From contig JAYKKR010000018.1 in assembly GCA_036971615.1 (NCBI GenBank), forward strand, positions 496,001 through 560,000: DNA of 64,000 bases, read 5' to 3'. Below, in pieces: positions 49,465 to 61,692 of this stretch; within the stretch, counting starts at the first letter, position 1, and the number at the start of each line of letters is the position of its first letter. The notes under the pieces were generated by a model, which had not been told where the DNA came from, ran no database searches, and worked only from the letters and a program-made list of their open reading frames with translations. Source of the DNA: Amyloporia xantha (Eukaryota > Basidiomycota > Agaricomycetes > Polyporales > Adustoporiaceae). A program made the position numbers and the translations under genes.

Positions 49465-49868
49465 TGGTGCGCGTCACTTAGTCACCACTACTTTTGTACA
49501 GCGGCCAAATCCTTGAACCAAAACCCGGGCGCCACTTTAACATGTATAGCTGAGTCAAACGGCCGTAGGCCGGATACAACTGGGTTTTGTGATACGAAAA
49601 GTACCATTTCCAATCATTTCTAGTGTCTTTTAGCACCTGATTTGCGACAGTCAAGTGGGCGCTTACTTTCTATATATGGTTAACGGCCAAATTTAGGCTC
49701 GTAAAGATAAATAACTCCTTCAATTTTGAGAATCGAAACAATCCGTCTGGCAGATCGTTTCCTATGCTGAAAACAACCATTTCTATCAAAGTAGATTTCC
49801 TAAAACTTGTTTCTTGTGAGCACTATTTACACTGTACAAAAGTAGTGGTGGCTAAGTGACGCGCACCA
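49465..49868. mobile_element. 404-bp MITE with 37-bp terminal inverted repeats and TA target duplication
   Basis: The left terminus (49465-49501, beginning TGGTGCGCGTCACTTAG) and the right terminus (49832-49868) are reverse complements over 37 bp with one mismatch (T versus C at position 18). Each end is flanked by TA (49463-49464 and 49869-49870), the target preference of Tc1/mariner-type elements. The interior is AT-rich, in contrast to the GC-rich surroundings, and has no coding capacity. It is a non-autonomous element; its transposase donor is not in this window. The nearly identical ends suggest a fairly young copy. Confidence 0.88.
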
Positions 49869-52361
49869 TAGGGCCCGCGGCGAGGGGGGGAGGGGGATCC
49901 GCCAGGGAGGCATTTCCGCCTGGCAGGTTCCCCCGTTCCCGTATACAGCATGTGCAGATACCTCCCCGTGCGCGATCCAGTGCGTCGGGCTCAGATGTGG
50001 CGGGGGATCGCATCACGGATACGCGTTCCTTCTGACGGCCGACTCCATCCTGGGCCGCGGGCAGCCAATGGCGATGTACGCCCCGGATGGGTCCCGTATA
50101 CGTAGCCCCTCGCATGTCAGTGGTGCAGACTTTGTCTTTGTCCAGCGCTTGCTATCAGCACGGACAGTCTGGGCACGCTCGACGCGGCCACCCAGTGCCA
50201 TAATCCATTTGCCATTGGGTATCATCATCGCGACGACATCGTGGGCACAGGACGTGATCGTGCCAGCCTCGCCGTGCTATTGGCCCGCAGAAAGGCCGGG
50301 CTGTCAACCGTCATTGGATGGGAAATTCACGCACTCCCGTACGTCAAGCTCTTTCAGATTTCGACGCGTCCCAACCGTGCCCGCTCGTCCGCACGATATG
50401 GGCACCTACGTAAGTCGGGCAAACGAGCAACGTGAAGTCCACGCGCGGGATGGCCCTCGCAGTGTGTTGAAACATGTCACGGTCAAACCCCCCCCCTCCA
50501 AGTGGAAAAAAATTTGCACCTACGTAGATGATAGATCGCGGTTCTGTCGGGATCTCTGTGTCTGTGTCCAAATGCGGTCGGTCGCCTTGGGCCGACTCGT
50601 GGAAGATTGGCGAGATGGCGACGCACCAGCCAAGCAGCCTAATGGCGCCTCGCGTTGCGTTATTCCCAATGCATGCTGTGCGGACGCACGCAGCGGGCCG
50701 GCATACGAAGGGTGCGTTGAACGCCGGATTTTCACGCCAGATAGCCCGCGCGCGATCATGTTTCAAGCGGCCACTCTGGCGCTGGCCCGCTGGAGGAGGA
50801 CGACGCGCCATTGGCCCAGCGCGCTCCCGGGCACGCGCACGTGCCCGCGCGCTGATTCGTCAAGGTTGTTGTCATTTGCCAAATTCAATTTCGTCAGAGA
50901 ATCAGAGATCGATAGCCTGCGCCGGTCCGCGCCTGCCTAACCGGGCGAAGGCCACCGACCGAGACGGACTTTAGATCGCGCCTGCCGTTTTGGGACGCAA
51001 GGCGAAATCGCATCGCCGGCGGGTCCTCTCTCTGGGATTGGCCCAGCGCGGGGACGCCTGGGGAACCGGGATGGCACGGGCGGTTAGCGAGAACATTGGA
51101 TATCCGTGTGCGGATTACCGTGGCCGGTGGGCCAATGGGCGGGCGACAACCGTTAGCCTCGTCGATGATGGTGCGAGCATCCAGGCCCCGTGCGATGTGC
51201 TGGGGTTGCTGCAATATAACCACCTATGTATGTGCTTTACGGCAGCGGGCGGATAAGGCAAGGGATAGCGTGCACGCAGCTTGGCCGGGCACGGGATCGG
51301 AAACGACGGCGTGGCTCTGCAGGCTAATGTACATGGGATTGTCTACGTGGTTTTTCTTTTTCGTGTTTCTCGATGACGAGTGGTTTGGATGCGCGCGCAC
51401 ATGTACACTGCAGCCAAAGTGGGGTAAGCGAGAGAAGCATCGATTCGATTTTTTAATTATGCGGAAGCACGAGAGACGGCGACGGGGAATGCCGAGAACC
51501 GACTGGGGATGGGTTGGGTTGGGTCGGGCAGGCGTCGGACCGATACCGATGGATGCTCCGACGAATGAGGAAATTAAATGACGCTTCGGTTAGAAAGGTT
51601 TTTACGTGGGAGTTTTAATTCATCGTTGGGTCGTCGGCACGGGTGGCACTGGCTAGCGGGCGCCAACATTAGCAAGGCGCAAGTGTACCACCGATCCCAC
51701 TCGTCTTCTATCGCGCAGATCGTGTCTGTGCAAGTGGCCCCGGCGGGCGATGCGAGCTGTGCGCAGGCAGGCGCGCGTCTGCGGGGGCCTGGGGCCTTCT
51801 GAAGAGGGTGGGGAGGGGGCGCGCACGAGGACAATGTGGTGGAAATGACGGCAGGCAGGAAGGAGGTGGATTCGAACGACCATGGCACTGGATTAATGCG
51901 CTTCTGCTGGCGACCGTTTCAGGCAGGATCACGGTCCTTGTTGGGCATGTAGGTTCCCGGGTGGCCGAGTCCTCTGATTTCGTGATTGCGGGGAGGGTAC
52001 TTTAGTGCGCACGGCCGTACCGTCGAGAGGACTCAGCAGAACCCCCGTCGATTCAAATTCCGAATTACGACGAGTGCTCCTTAGATCTCTCAGCTAGCAT
52101 TGTCTAGTAGCAGCTGTTACTAGTCGCATCTGAAACGTCCCATCCGCCAGATCTGGACGTCCCTGCGTGCCATTGGGCCCATCAGTGTTCTCTCTGTCCT
52201 CTTCTAGCCCCCGCACGCCGCTTCAATTGGATCACTGGGACCCTTTAATTAGCAGCCCACTTCTCGAGACGCGCTTCCTCCGGGGATCTCACCTTCCCGC
52301 TACCGCGATACCGTCGCCTCTTGCCCGAATCGAGATCCCGTGTCCTCTCTCTGTCTGCCCC

Positions 52362-52372
52362 TGCATATATAC
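52362..52372 (+). promoter_or_regulatory. TATA-like box of the TEA-domain gene
   Basis: A CATATATAC stretch lies about 90 bp upstream of the start codon at 52457, between pyrimidine-rich tracts. Confidence 0.35.
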
Positions 52373-52456
52373 GCCTCCTCCCCGTCCCTCCGTCCCGACC
52401 ATCACTTCCCCCAGCGGCTCGTCGGTCGCCCCCACACGAGTCCACACACCACCCAC

Positions 52457-54382
52457 ATGTCGTCCTCCCGCCAGTTCGCGCAGCACGTCCGCGTCTCCTC
52501 CACCGAGGAGCTCTCCTACACCTCCGCCTCCGGCAATGGCGAGATCAACGACACCATCCAGACCATCGTCACCGGCCGTAAGTGCTGGAAAACCATGAAG
52601 GGCAAGGGCGAGGTCGTCTGGCCCCCGTACCTCGAGGCCGCCCTCGTCGAAGGTAATTTCCATATGCATTTCCCGACTCGCTCGGAGTACGTCTGACACA
52701 CGCGCGTGCGCCAGGCCTCGAGAAGTACCAGCCCGTGGAATCGAGGACGACGCGTGCCTTCGGCCGCTTCCCGATGCGGAACAAGTTCATCTCGGACTAC
52801 ATCTACAACGCGACGGGCAAGCGCCGCACCCCAAAACAGGTCGGCAGCCGCCTCCAGCAGCTCCGGGACACCACCGAGGGCAAGCGGAGTGAGTGTATGC
52901 GCGCCTGAAACCCTTGCTTTCCCGCTGAACCCCCCTCCTTTAACTTAGTACTGCAACTCCTCTCGAGCCGGCACCTCGCACTCATGCAGCCGTCGAAGGG
53001 CGAGCCACGCGCGGGCAGCGCGCCCGCGCCCGCCAGTAGCAGCCCCAGTCCACCCTCCGCCCCGCCCTGCAGCTACGTCTCGATCGACGTCGCGCCGGAC
53101 AGCAGTAGCAGCAACAGCAGCAGCAGCAGCGCGCCATACTCACCAGGGCTGAGCCCGCTCTTCCCCGCACTGGACCCGTCCTCCTCCACGTCCAGCGCCG
53201 CGGCCTTCCACTCTGCCGGCCCGCGCGCGCTGCGCACGATCGACCCGACGGTGACGTTCATGTCGCGCTCGCTGCTGCAGGCGTACTCGTCGTTCCGCGT
53301 GCTGGACGTGCGGCGGGGCGGCAAGGACGTGGTGCACAGGGAGCGCACGGAGCTCGATCTGCGCTCGTCGTCGTGCCTGCCGTCGCCCGGGTGGGCGTCG
53401 CAGCTGGACACGTCGTACCTGTACAGCACGCCGTTCGTCCCTGGCTTCTGGAATCACCTCTGTGATTGTGGGAGTGAGTGCGCTTTTCCCCCTCTATTGG
53501 GGGTTGGTTAGCGGGAGCTGATTATGGTGTGCGCTGTTTTTTCTTGTTCTTTTGCTGTAGACCCGGCGGCGTATGAGGTCGTGCAAGATATTGTGCGCAT
53601 GCCTCATGCGGGGCAGGCGAGCAACGCTGAGGAAGTACTGCTTTCTGTCGTTTACCAATTCAACGTCTCCTCCGCTTCCTCTCCGCCCCATTCCCCGACG
53701 ACGTCCTCCAACGGCGTCGACGCCGACAGCATGTCCTACTCTGGGGAGTCCAGCGTAAGTCGCTCTACATTCGTCCGCGCTTTCGAGCTCCAGCACTGAC
53801 GATCCCCTCCCCTCTCTCCCCTTCTCCCCTGCTCTCGCACCCTCGTCTATTTTGACACCGCCCTCCCCTTCCCGCCCCCAGTCCGACTTCGGCTCCGACT
53901 TTGGCGACCTCCTCCTGTACAACACGCTCGACGGCAGCACCGCCACCACCGCTGCCCCTGCCTCGGCCGCATCCATGGCCGTCGGAGGGGGAGGGGGCGC
54001 GCTGCGCAGCGCGGCGAGCACGACGAGCAGCCCCAGCCCCGCCAGCGTCGGCTACGCCACGCTCGACGCACACACGACGCCCGGGCTGATACACCGCGAC
54101 GAGGAGGGCTACGCGAGCGTCCCGCCGAGCCCGCTCGACCTCACCTTCCCCGGGGCCGTGCACGACCCCGCGAGCATGCCGCTGCACGCGGGTGCGAGCG
54201 CGATGTGTGGTGGGTATATGGGCTACCCCGCGGGCCCTGCGGTGTATGAGGGCGCGCATGCGCATGCGCATCTTTCGCAATATGTGAGTTTCGAGTTTAT
54301 CGTGGGCTGATGACGGGGCCGATGCTGACTGCGCGTTTTGTTGCTGTCGTTCATGCAGACCTTCGATCCGTTCCACGCTTAG
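52457..54382 (+). CDS. TEA/ATTS-domain transcription factor (TEC1/AbaA type)
   Basis: Six exons (52457-52652, 52715-52888, 52949-53473, 53561-53754, 53882-54283, 54359-54382) make 504 residues; the last exon encodes only TFDPFHA and the stop. The TEA DNA-binding domain spans about residues 47-125: VWPPYLEAALVEGLEKYQPV, then FGRFPMRNKFISDYIYNATGKRRTPKQVGSRLQQLRD. The split of this domain by intron 1 after ALVEG is clear from the sequence. The rest is Ser/Pro/Gly-rich with a more ordered central segment (TFMSRSLLQAYSSFRVLD...PGFWNHLCDCG), like the region after the TEA domain in fungal homologues. Known family roles are control of hyphal morphogenesis and conidiation. The long empty upstream region is consistent with a complex promoter. 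Confidence 0.9.
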
Positions 54383-57300
54383 ACTGGCTGCGTTGTGTAT
54401 ATACCTGTCCGCGCCCCTCTCTCGCTCTCTCCGTTATTTGCCCCGCGCTGCGCGTCCGGATTGCCCTTCGTCACCCATTCAAGTTATCTCTTTGTCACCG
54501 CATCCCATTTGTATCGAATGTACTGGACCAGTCTGTATAATCCGGCGTATGCCTGCCACGTTATTTGTCCCCTTTGCACTACTTACTTAAAATGCCCCTC
54601 CTTGCGACCCATGTACACTGTACGCTGCCCCGCCCACGCCACCCCTAGGATTTCATTCCTCTCTCCCTTTTTTCATCTATAGTACGCAACTGTAAAAATA
54701 ATTCTGCATTGTCGTCGCGATATCTTTTCGACATCTGTTTAGCTGTTGCAATTCGCATTGTCGTTGTTCATGTACGCTACCCTCCAAAGCACTAAGCAGT
54801 GGGGATCCGGACCCGCACATCCGATATACGTCTTGGACCGAGGGTCCTCTGAGTTCCTTAGACCGACCTAGTGTACACCCACCGGCTGGCTCGTTGCAGT
54901 CAGGATCCGGATCCTGGCACCTACCAGTGGACCACATTTGGACCACATTACCAGCTCCGCCCCCAACTCCGCAAGAGGCTTAGTCCGCTCAGTCTCATTG
55001 AATATATAAAAGAACCGCACAGGACACGAGAATTCTGGATTCTGAATGATGACATGTTCGCCCGATTATGCTCCGATGAAATCTGAATCGCGCGTTCCAT
55101 ATGCATGCCCCGGCTCGCGCCGAGGTCACGTCGTTCGACTTGCAGTACAGCTGAGTCGAAGTCTTATCGCGGACGAGCACCGTATAAACGCCATCGGTAT
55201 TGGTGTTTGGTGGATGATAATCGTCAATGGGTGCAGACGTCCGGGCAGGCAGGCAAACAGGATAATACGTTCACGAAAGAGACGGTGCCTGTTTGACAGT
55301 TCCGGGCTGCAAGCACACGAAGTAGCTACGCATTTGAATTGCGGAATATACCCGTCAAGACGCGACTTCGACGACGTCCCCCACCCCTCCGCGTGCGCGC
55401 ACACGACAAAAGGGAGGACGTCGAATATGGGTTTATTGCCGAAGCGTGAAGCCCCAGTATTGCGCCCGAAGGGCTGTCTGCAGCTCGCGCTTCTGACGCT
55501 GAGAAGAAACTCGCCGAGGGCCACTTCTTGCGCATCGGATCGGGAGAATATGCATAATAGATAGGATTTGATGATATCAAGATAGCGGGGAGCGCTCGCG
55601 TTGTGGGTCTCTTGTTTTTTTTACAAGGCTCATGTCAGACAGTGCGGTGTACATGCTCGTTGCTAATCCGACCAACAGCGCGGACAATTGCACAGGATGG
55701 GGTGACAAGCGTTGCCGCGCCGCTGCATATGCTCCAGCCCCGGTGAATAAGGTCGCCGATCTGCCCCGTTAAGGAAGGACGGTGGTGTACTGGGTCCGCG
55801 GTCGCAGATCGTCCTAGCCTCCCAGCGTGTGTCGCGAGCTGATGGGGAGGGTGAAATTCGCGGAGGCTTTGTCCACGTCTGAGGCAGGGTGTGCCGACGC
55901 CGGCATCGGCGGGATTGGACCCTCGCGCATATCGTCCATTGCCAATCTGCGTCCATCGAACATCGACTACGGAAGGAATGGCGACACTGTGGACTCTGTT
56001 GGTGGTCTATGAGCCTTCTGGGCTGGGGGGCAGTTTCTGCATAGACTGAGGTCGGGCCCAGATGGCTGTTCTGGGGTAGTACGCCGGTGGGCTCGGACGA
56101 TGCCAGCTGGCCAGCCAGGGAGAGGAAGTCAGGCTGCCTCGGAATGTCTGCTGACCATGAAATTGGAGGACGACGTGACGAAGCCAGCTGTCGAGAGAAC
56201 GTTGGGCCAGGGCCGAACAGAAGTCGCGAAGACAGAGCTTGCCCGAAATGGATACATTGCGCACTCGGCATGCCAGAAGCGGGCGCGGCCGCCGCGTTTC
56301 CGCGCCTGTGCTGGGCACGAACATGATCATGGCATGGCGAGTTCGCGTGCACCTAGGGCCTTGCCTGTCGAAATGAACTGTCGGCGTGTTGACGGCGTGG
56401 GGCACGTCTCCCAGATGGCCCACAGCTTGGCTCGACGCGGATATCCTAGGGTCCCGCATCCTCAGCGCCGATAGCGCGGGGCGCTGCCACTCAACAGTCC
56501 CATCGCCATGTACGTGTGTTCGCAGCTCATGAATCGACTTGCCATGACTCGATGCCCACAGCGCGTGCGCATTCGCTGCAGGAGTGGGTGCAGATCCAGG
56601 AACAGACCACGCATAAGGAAACGGGTGATCACCGCCTCGATTACCTCAGAGCCGGAATGGCTTGAGCGCGGGACCTTTGCGAGCTAATCGCAGGGGATCG
56701 CGCGGATGGCGGTGAGACGCTTTACCTCAAGAGCCGCACCTAGGAAAAGCTCGCCCGGCAACGAACGGCACCCATTGACAATGATCTCGGTGATTGTGCA
56801 ATTCGAATGCTGCAGAAGAAGCGATGCTGACAGCACTGACAAAGCGCTCCAGCCCGCGAACGGGCGAACGCTGCAAACACAAAAGACGTGCCAACAGACC
56901 ACGAAAAGAGGCAGGACGTACACACGCTAGGGCCCCCAAAGCCGCTGGGCTAGAAACAGCCGTCTGATTGCGCCGACCACAATAGACGGGCCAATGGCGA
57001 GGCGATAAGCCCGCCCATGTTGGACACGGTGACACTGCATGTGAGCAGCGAGAAGCCCTCGGGAGAAGGTGTCCTGTGGCACGAGCCTGGTTTGTTGGTG
57101 TCTCAACTCTATCTGCAGATATGGAGAAGCGTGAGTGATATCACGGAACGCCCGAGGCGAGCCTGCACTTCTCGCTCTGTGTAAACTCGTCGTAATAATA
57201 TTCGGATACGACGGCTTCTGGGTCGAGACCTCAGACCCGGCAAAATCGACGAACCTGGCTTCGACGCCTTCTGCTTGAGAAAGAATATGTCCTCATGCCC

Positions 57301-57593
57301 GATACTGCCTGAAAGGATTAGTGATACCCCGATTTGTGAAGCATGCGTATCAATGTCTGGGACAGCAGTGTTGGGAGCGTGAAAGGCCGGTACAAAAACG
57401 TAAATCACCGACTATATCATCCTAGCTAATCACATGCTCTCGCATGACTCACTGTTGCAATGTCGCGGTACTTACTTCTTCTCAAAAATTACGAACTTTG
57501 GCGGGAAAGTTAGACACCTGGCGTGTTGATTGGCTACAGGTCACGCCTGCTTTAGACTTGAGCAGCCCAAAAACAGTAGCACGGTCAAAACAA
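54383..57593. other. 3.2 kb region without supported gene
   Basis: The left end is the 3' untranslated region of the TEA gene. A strong TATATAAAAG at about 55001-55010 faces right but is not followed by a recognisable coding region. Long GC-driven frames (for example 56352-55663 on the minus strand) have no protein-like features. A small direct repeat, TGGACCACATT, occurs twice at 54928-54950. Confidence 0.45.
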
Positions 57594-57685
57594 TGCCCAT
57601 TGGCTGGATTGAACAACCGACCTCACCATATGGTTTCTGGATCGAGATACGAGTGGCGCGCACTCTACCACTGAGCTAAACGGGC
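57594..57685 (-). tRNA. tRNA-Thr (anticodon CGT) with short intron
   Basis: The minus strand folds as a tRNA. The acceptor stem GCCCGTT pairs with AATGGGC, followed by an A discriminator. The D-arm is GCTC-AGTGGTA-GAGT, the anticodon stem CGCCA pairs with TGGTG, the variable loop is AGGTC, and the T-arm is GGTTG-TTCAATC-CAGCC. The anticodon loop reads C-T-C-G-T-A, giving anticodon CGT, followed by an intron of about 18 nt (TCTCGATCCAGAAACCAT) at the usual place after position 37. Both internal promoter boxes are present (TAGCTCAGTGG and GTTCAATCC). Oddity: three bases (GCG) instead of one separate the D-stem from the anticodon stem, so this could be a slightly aberrant gene or a pseudogene. 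Confidence 0.7.
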
Positions 57686-59129
57686 AATACAAATGCAAGT
57701 TAATAGCAATATATAAATTATAAGCAAATACAATCACCCCTGATTATCCCAGGTCGGATTCTTTGCGCTTGGATACATGTCACAGGCAGGTCAGGGTGCC
57801 CTTCCGCAGGCACTGTCTCAAAATAATGTTTTCTTGTTATGCATTGCTCATGGAGAGCAGAACAGCTGGAATGGCAAGATGTACGCTCGGTGAAAACCCG
57901 CTGTCCAGCTCTACGCAGGGGCGTTCTACTAGGCCCGAAGAGAGTTCCAGGATGCCTCCCCAGTACGTTTCTCTCCGGCGCATTGTGAAGACGTGACTGG
58001 ACTGGAGCTGCATCGTACGCGACTATCTTCACCAAACCGGGATATTTCAGTTGCCCTCGATGATTTGCTGTCAGGAATCCCATTCGACTCGCTCAGCCAG
58101 CGCTGGTCGTCGGCTCTGTCTGCTCATATCAGACCTGTGTAAGTTCTGGTGCCAATTGCCATTGATGCTTGTGCAGCGTGTCCGACTCTGGATCGGAAAA
58201 CGAACGCACAGCTCATATCGGGGCAGCGCCGCTCCGACGCTTCTCGCAGTCATATTCGCGGTCAAGCTCAGGACACCCTGCGTCGCTGGAGATGACACGT
58301 CTTCGAAGCGTCGCTGGTCAGTGGTTGTGCCGCTCATTCATGCATTCGTGCAGCCTTCGCGGCTCGTTCATAAAGGGTGGATACTATTACTGTATTGTGG
58401 ACCCTTGCTTCCGGTCTTCTCGCTTCCTCAAACGACGAGCTTCCGGACTCGATGGCCGTACCGGTCATGTCGACGATTCGCGAGCCAGGCACGCGCGGGA
58501 CGCGGGGGCTTTGGGCCTGCGAGCGAATTCGCGCGGTCTGCTGTTCAGCGGAAGCCCGACGCGAGGCGTTTGCGAAGGCGGCGATGGGGTGTTCACACAG
58601 ATGCGCTGCTCAGGTGACCAGTGTACCCATACCGTGCACTGGAATAGCATTGGCCTGAGAACTTGCTATCGGCGGTTCTGGCGCGTCATAGGTTGCGAAC
58701 GCTGCAGGTGTTGAGTGGTTGTGCATGATCAACGACCTTGCATGGCTTTCTGGTGGGCGGTAAGTGTATGTGGTACTATATTGCAGTCAAAATACTGATC
58801 GACACGTCATGCACAGTATAGAGTGTCTAGTAGGTATGGCCATACTTGCTCCCATAGGTGAACATCGGCCCGCCGTTGGATAAGACAGCGATAGTCCATG
58901 TGGGCAGAATGTTGCTGCTGTGGTCGCGGTTGATATACTCCCTCGACCATGCGGGTACGAGACCCGAACATATACCCCTGGGTCCCACATCTATAATCAT
59001 CTCCTGCCGGAGACGTGAGTGAGCTCAATATACATATGAGGACTATCGCTGAATGTCAAGTTTTTGACATAAATTGGGTAGCTGCGCAGAGATACGGGTG
59101 TCTCGCAGTGCAACCTGAGCCTCCGCAAG
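57686..59129. other. 1.4 kb region without supported gene
   Basis: This contains the promoter of sedolisin copy 2 at its right end. Small frames on both strands (for example 59028-58807, minus) show no recognisable family. Confidence 0.4.
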
Positions 59130-61692
59130 ATGCTGCTCGCTATCCTGCCGTCTCTCGTCGTCCTTGCTCTGGGTCTCGTCGTGAACGGAATTCCCTCGTC
59201 GTCTTTACAACCTGTCGTTCATGAATCTCGCAGTCATATTCCCGCAGGCTGGGCGCCTGTGCGCCGCGCTGAACCGGGCATGATATTGCCATTCCGGATC
59301 GGCCTCGCGCAGCCCAACCTCGAAAACATCGAAGCGTATTTGATGGACGTTTCCCACCCCGAGTCTCCAAACTACGGCAAGCACTGGAGTCCGGCGAAGG
59401 TTGCAGAGACGTTTCGGCCATCTAGCGAATCTGTGGATACCGTCCGTACTTGGCTAGGGGATAGCGGTGTGGAGGTAGATCGTGTGAAGCTCAGCGCATC
59501 CGGCGGGTGGCTGCAGGCGAACGTGACCATCGAAGAAGCCGAGCGCCTGCTGCTTACGGAGTACTATGTATACCAGTTTGCCGGTGACGAGAACTACGAG
59601 CACGTCGCTTGTCACGAGAAGTACCACCTTCCACAGCATGTTTCGAAGCATGTCGAGATCGTGTCTCCTACTTTACACTTCGACGTGAAGCCGAAGCGTT
59701 CCCCCTCGCAGCTCCAGAAGAGAAATGAGGCGTCAGGCAGCACGAACGCGCATGCGATAGGTCAGCCTGGGTTCGGGACGAGTTTCCCCAAAACGTCGGG
59801 TACCGTCGAGGCGAGTGTCTGTCTCCGTCTGCCTTTTGCGCTCGCGGCTTGCTGAGGCTGTTGTGACACCATTACATAGAACATTGCTTCCGAGCTGTCA
59901 GACTGTGATGAGGAGATCGTGCCTGCGTGTCTGCGCGCGCTGTACAGCTTCGAGTATACGCCTGCCGCTCCCGACGAGAACTCCATTGCGATAGGTGAGC
60001 GGAATGCCTGTTGGAGCTGTGCAGCATGCTTACACAAATTACAAAGTGGAGTACACACCACAAGCCTACGTCGCGAGTGACCTCGACATGTTCTTCGAAG
60101 AATTCTCCCCTACCCAGGTCGGCGAAAGACCTGTCATGGATAGTATAGACGGAGGTCGGTTCGTTCTTCAGGCCGACTCTTTGACGGATATTAACTGCGG
60201 GGCTACCCATCTTCCAGGCTTCATCCAGACAAATCAGACCGGCTTTGACTACAATGGCGAATCTAACCTGGATTTGCAATATTCAATGGCACTTGTAGGT
60301 CTTACACAGCCGGTGACGCTGTATCAGGCAGGCGACGACGTTGAAGGTGAGCTCGGACTGTGAGGCTTCGTTTGACGTGGGTCGAAAACTCAGTGGTGTT
60401 TTTGACGACCAGGCGCCTCATTTGGTAACCTTCTGGATGCCCTTGATGGATCCTATTGTACCTTCGAGGGCGGCGACAATCCGGAATACGACGCTATCTA
60501 TCCTGATCCATACGGCGGCTACGAAGGTGCATTGTTCGTCAATACTCCGTGGTGAATCTTGCTCATATCGTTACTTTCAATAGGACCCGAAGCTTGCGGC
60601 ACGGTGAAGCCTGCCTATGTCATGTCCACGTCGTACTCCTATAACGAGGCGGACTTGACGCCGGCGTATGAGGAGCGGCAGTGTGCAGAGTATGCGAAGG
60701 TGCGTCTCCCAAGAACTGGCACTAGGAAGCTGCGAGTAGTCTTATGCTCTCTCTGCTCAGCTTGGTTTAATGGGAATGACGATCCTCTATTCTTCGGGCG
60801 ACTACGGAGTCGCTGGCAATGGTGATCTGTGTCTGGAGGCGAATGGCACTCAGGCCGTAGGCGCTCCCAACTTCAACCCTTCCTTCCCCGGAACGTGCCC
60901 TTATATAACTAGCGTGGGTGCTACTCAAGTCGTTTCCGGTGCTACTGTTCGTAACGTCGCTCCATTGTCTCTCTCATTAACGGGTTCTCATCAATGTCGC
61001 CTGCCCAGGTATACGAGCCAGAGAGTGCCTGTGAAACGGTCATCTATTCCGGGGGTGGCTTCTCAAACGTTTTCGCAATGCCGTCGTATCAGAAGACCGC
61101 GGTCGAGACATACCTTACTGATTACCCGCCTCCGTATTCACGCACCATGTACAATTCATCTGGAACTTCACGTGGTTTTCCGGACATCTCTGCCAATGGG
61201 TGGGTGGCTTTGACAATCCTGCTTTCTTAGAGGCGTGCTTGTTATGCCCATCGTGCTGCGTTATGGAGTCTAGAGGGATCCCGTCGACGAGACTGACATG
61301 TTTTATCGTACAGTGCCAACTACGTGGTCGCGGTTCAAGGCGAATTCTACCTCGTATACGGCACGTCGTGTTCATCACCTGTGTCGGCTTCCATCTTTTC
61401 CGCGGTCAACGACGCCCGTCTGGCGTCCGGTAAGGCGCCGATTGGCTTCATCAACCCCACGGTATGATTACTTCCTCTTTCATGGTGTTGCGCATGACGG
61501 TTGACATTGTCTGTGCTATGCCGAAAGATTTACACGCCGACCTTCATGGCAGCCTTCAATGACATTACCAACGGGTCCAACCCTGGATGCGGTACGGAAG
61601 GATTCTATGCGGAGCCTGGCTGGGATCCCGTCACTGGAGTTGGCACTCCCAATTTCTCCAAGCTGGTCAATCTCTGGTTGGATCTTCCTTGA
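59130..61692 (+). CDS. Secreted sedolisin (peptidase family S53, tripeptidyl-peptidase type), copy 2
   Basis: Ten exons: 59130-59810, 59880-59994, 60047-60154, 60218-60346, 60413-60526, 60584-60699, 60761-60946, 61009-61199, 61314-61461, 61528-61692. They give 650 residues. A signal peptide (MLLAILPSLVVLALGLVVNG) precedes the S53 pro-domain ([28 protein letters not shown]). Catalytic residues: Glu and Asp in GESNLD (E316, D320), oxyanion Asp in YSSGDYG (D435), Ser in YGTSCSSP (S565). Exons 3, 4, 6, 7, 8, 9 and 10 have exactly the same lengths as in copy 1 (108, 129, 116, 186, 191, 148, 165 bp). Intron 1 appears to use a GC donor (GAG^GCGAGT), since only that keeps the frame. Expected role: extracellular acid proteolysis for nutrition. 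Confidence 0.93.

Larger units (their letters stand above)
46305..52456. other. 6.1 kb gene-free region upstream of the TEA regulator
   Basis: This is GC-rich, so long chance reading frames abound on both strands (for example 48752-49351 and 50068-50940), but none has domain-like content or plausible introns. Supported contents are a GATTGT microsatellite (48297-48337) and a MITE (49465-49868). A TATATATA at about 47507-47514 has no recognisable gene after it. The right end is the promoter of the TEA gene. Confidence 0.5.

Noticed and set aside
50068..50940. 290-codon plus-strand frame
   Set aside because: It is balanced by equally long antisense frames, shows no family features and lies in GC-rich intergenic DNA.
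53494..54376. Long minus-strand frames across the TEA gene
   Set aside because: They are antisense shadows of well-supported exons on the plus strand.
55663..56459. 229-codon minus-strand frame
   Set aside because: Pro/Arg/Ser-rich with no domain and no consistent splice sites; probably chance.
58787..59028. Minus-strand frame with a CGTQGYMFGS segment resembling a kinase activation loop
   Set aside because: The resemblance is too short, there is no catalytic loop nearby, and the region is the promoter of sedolisin copy 2.
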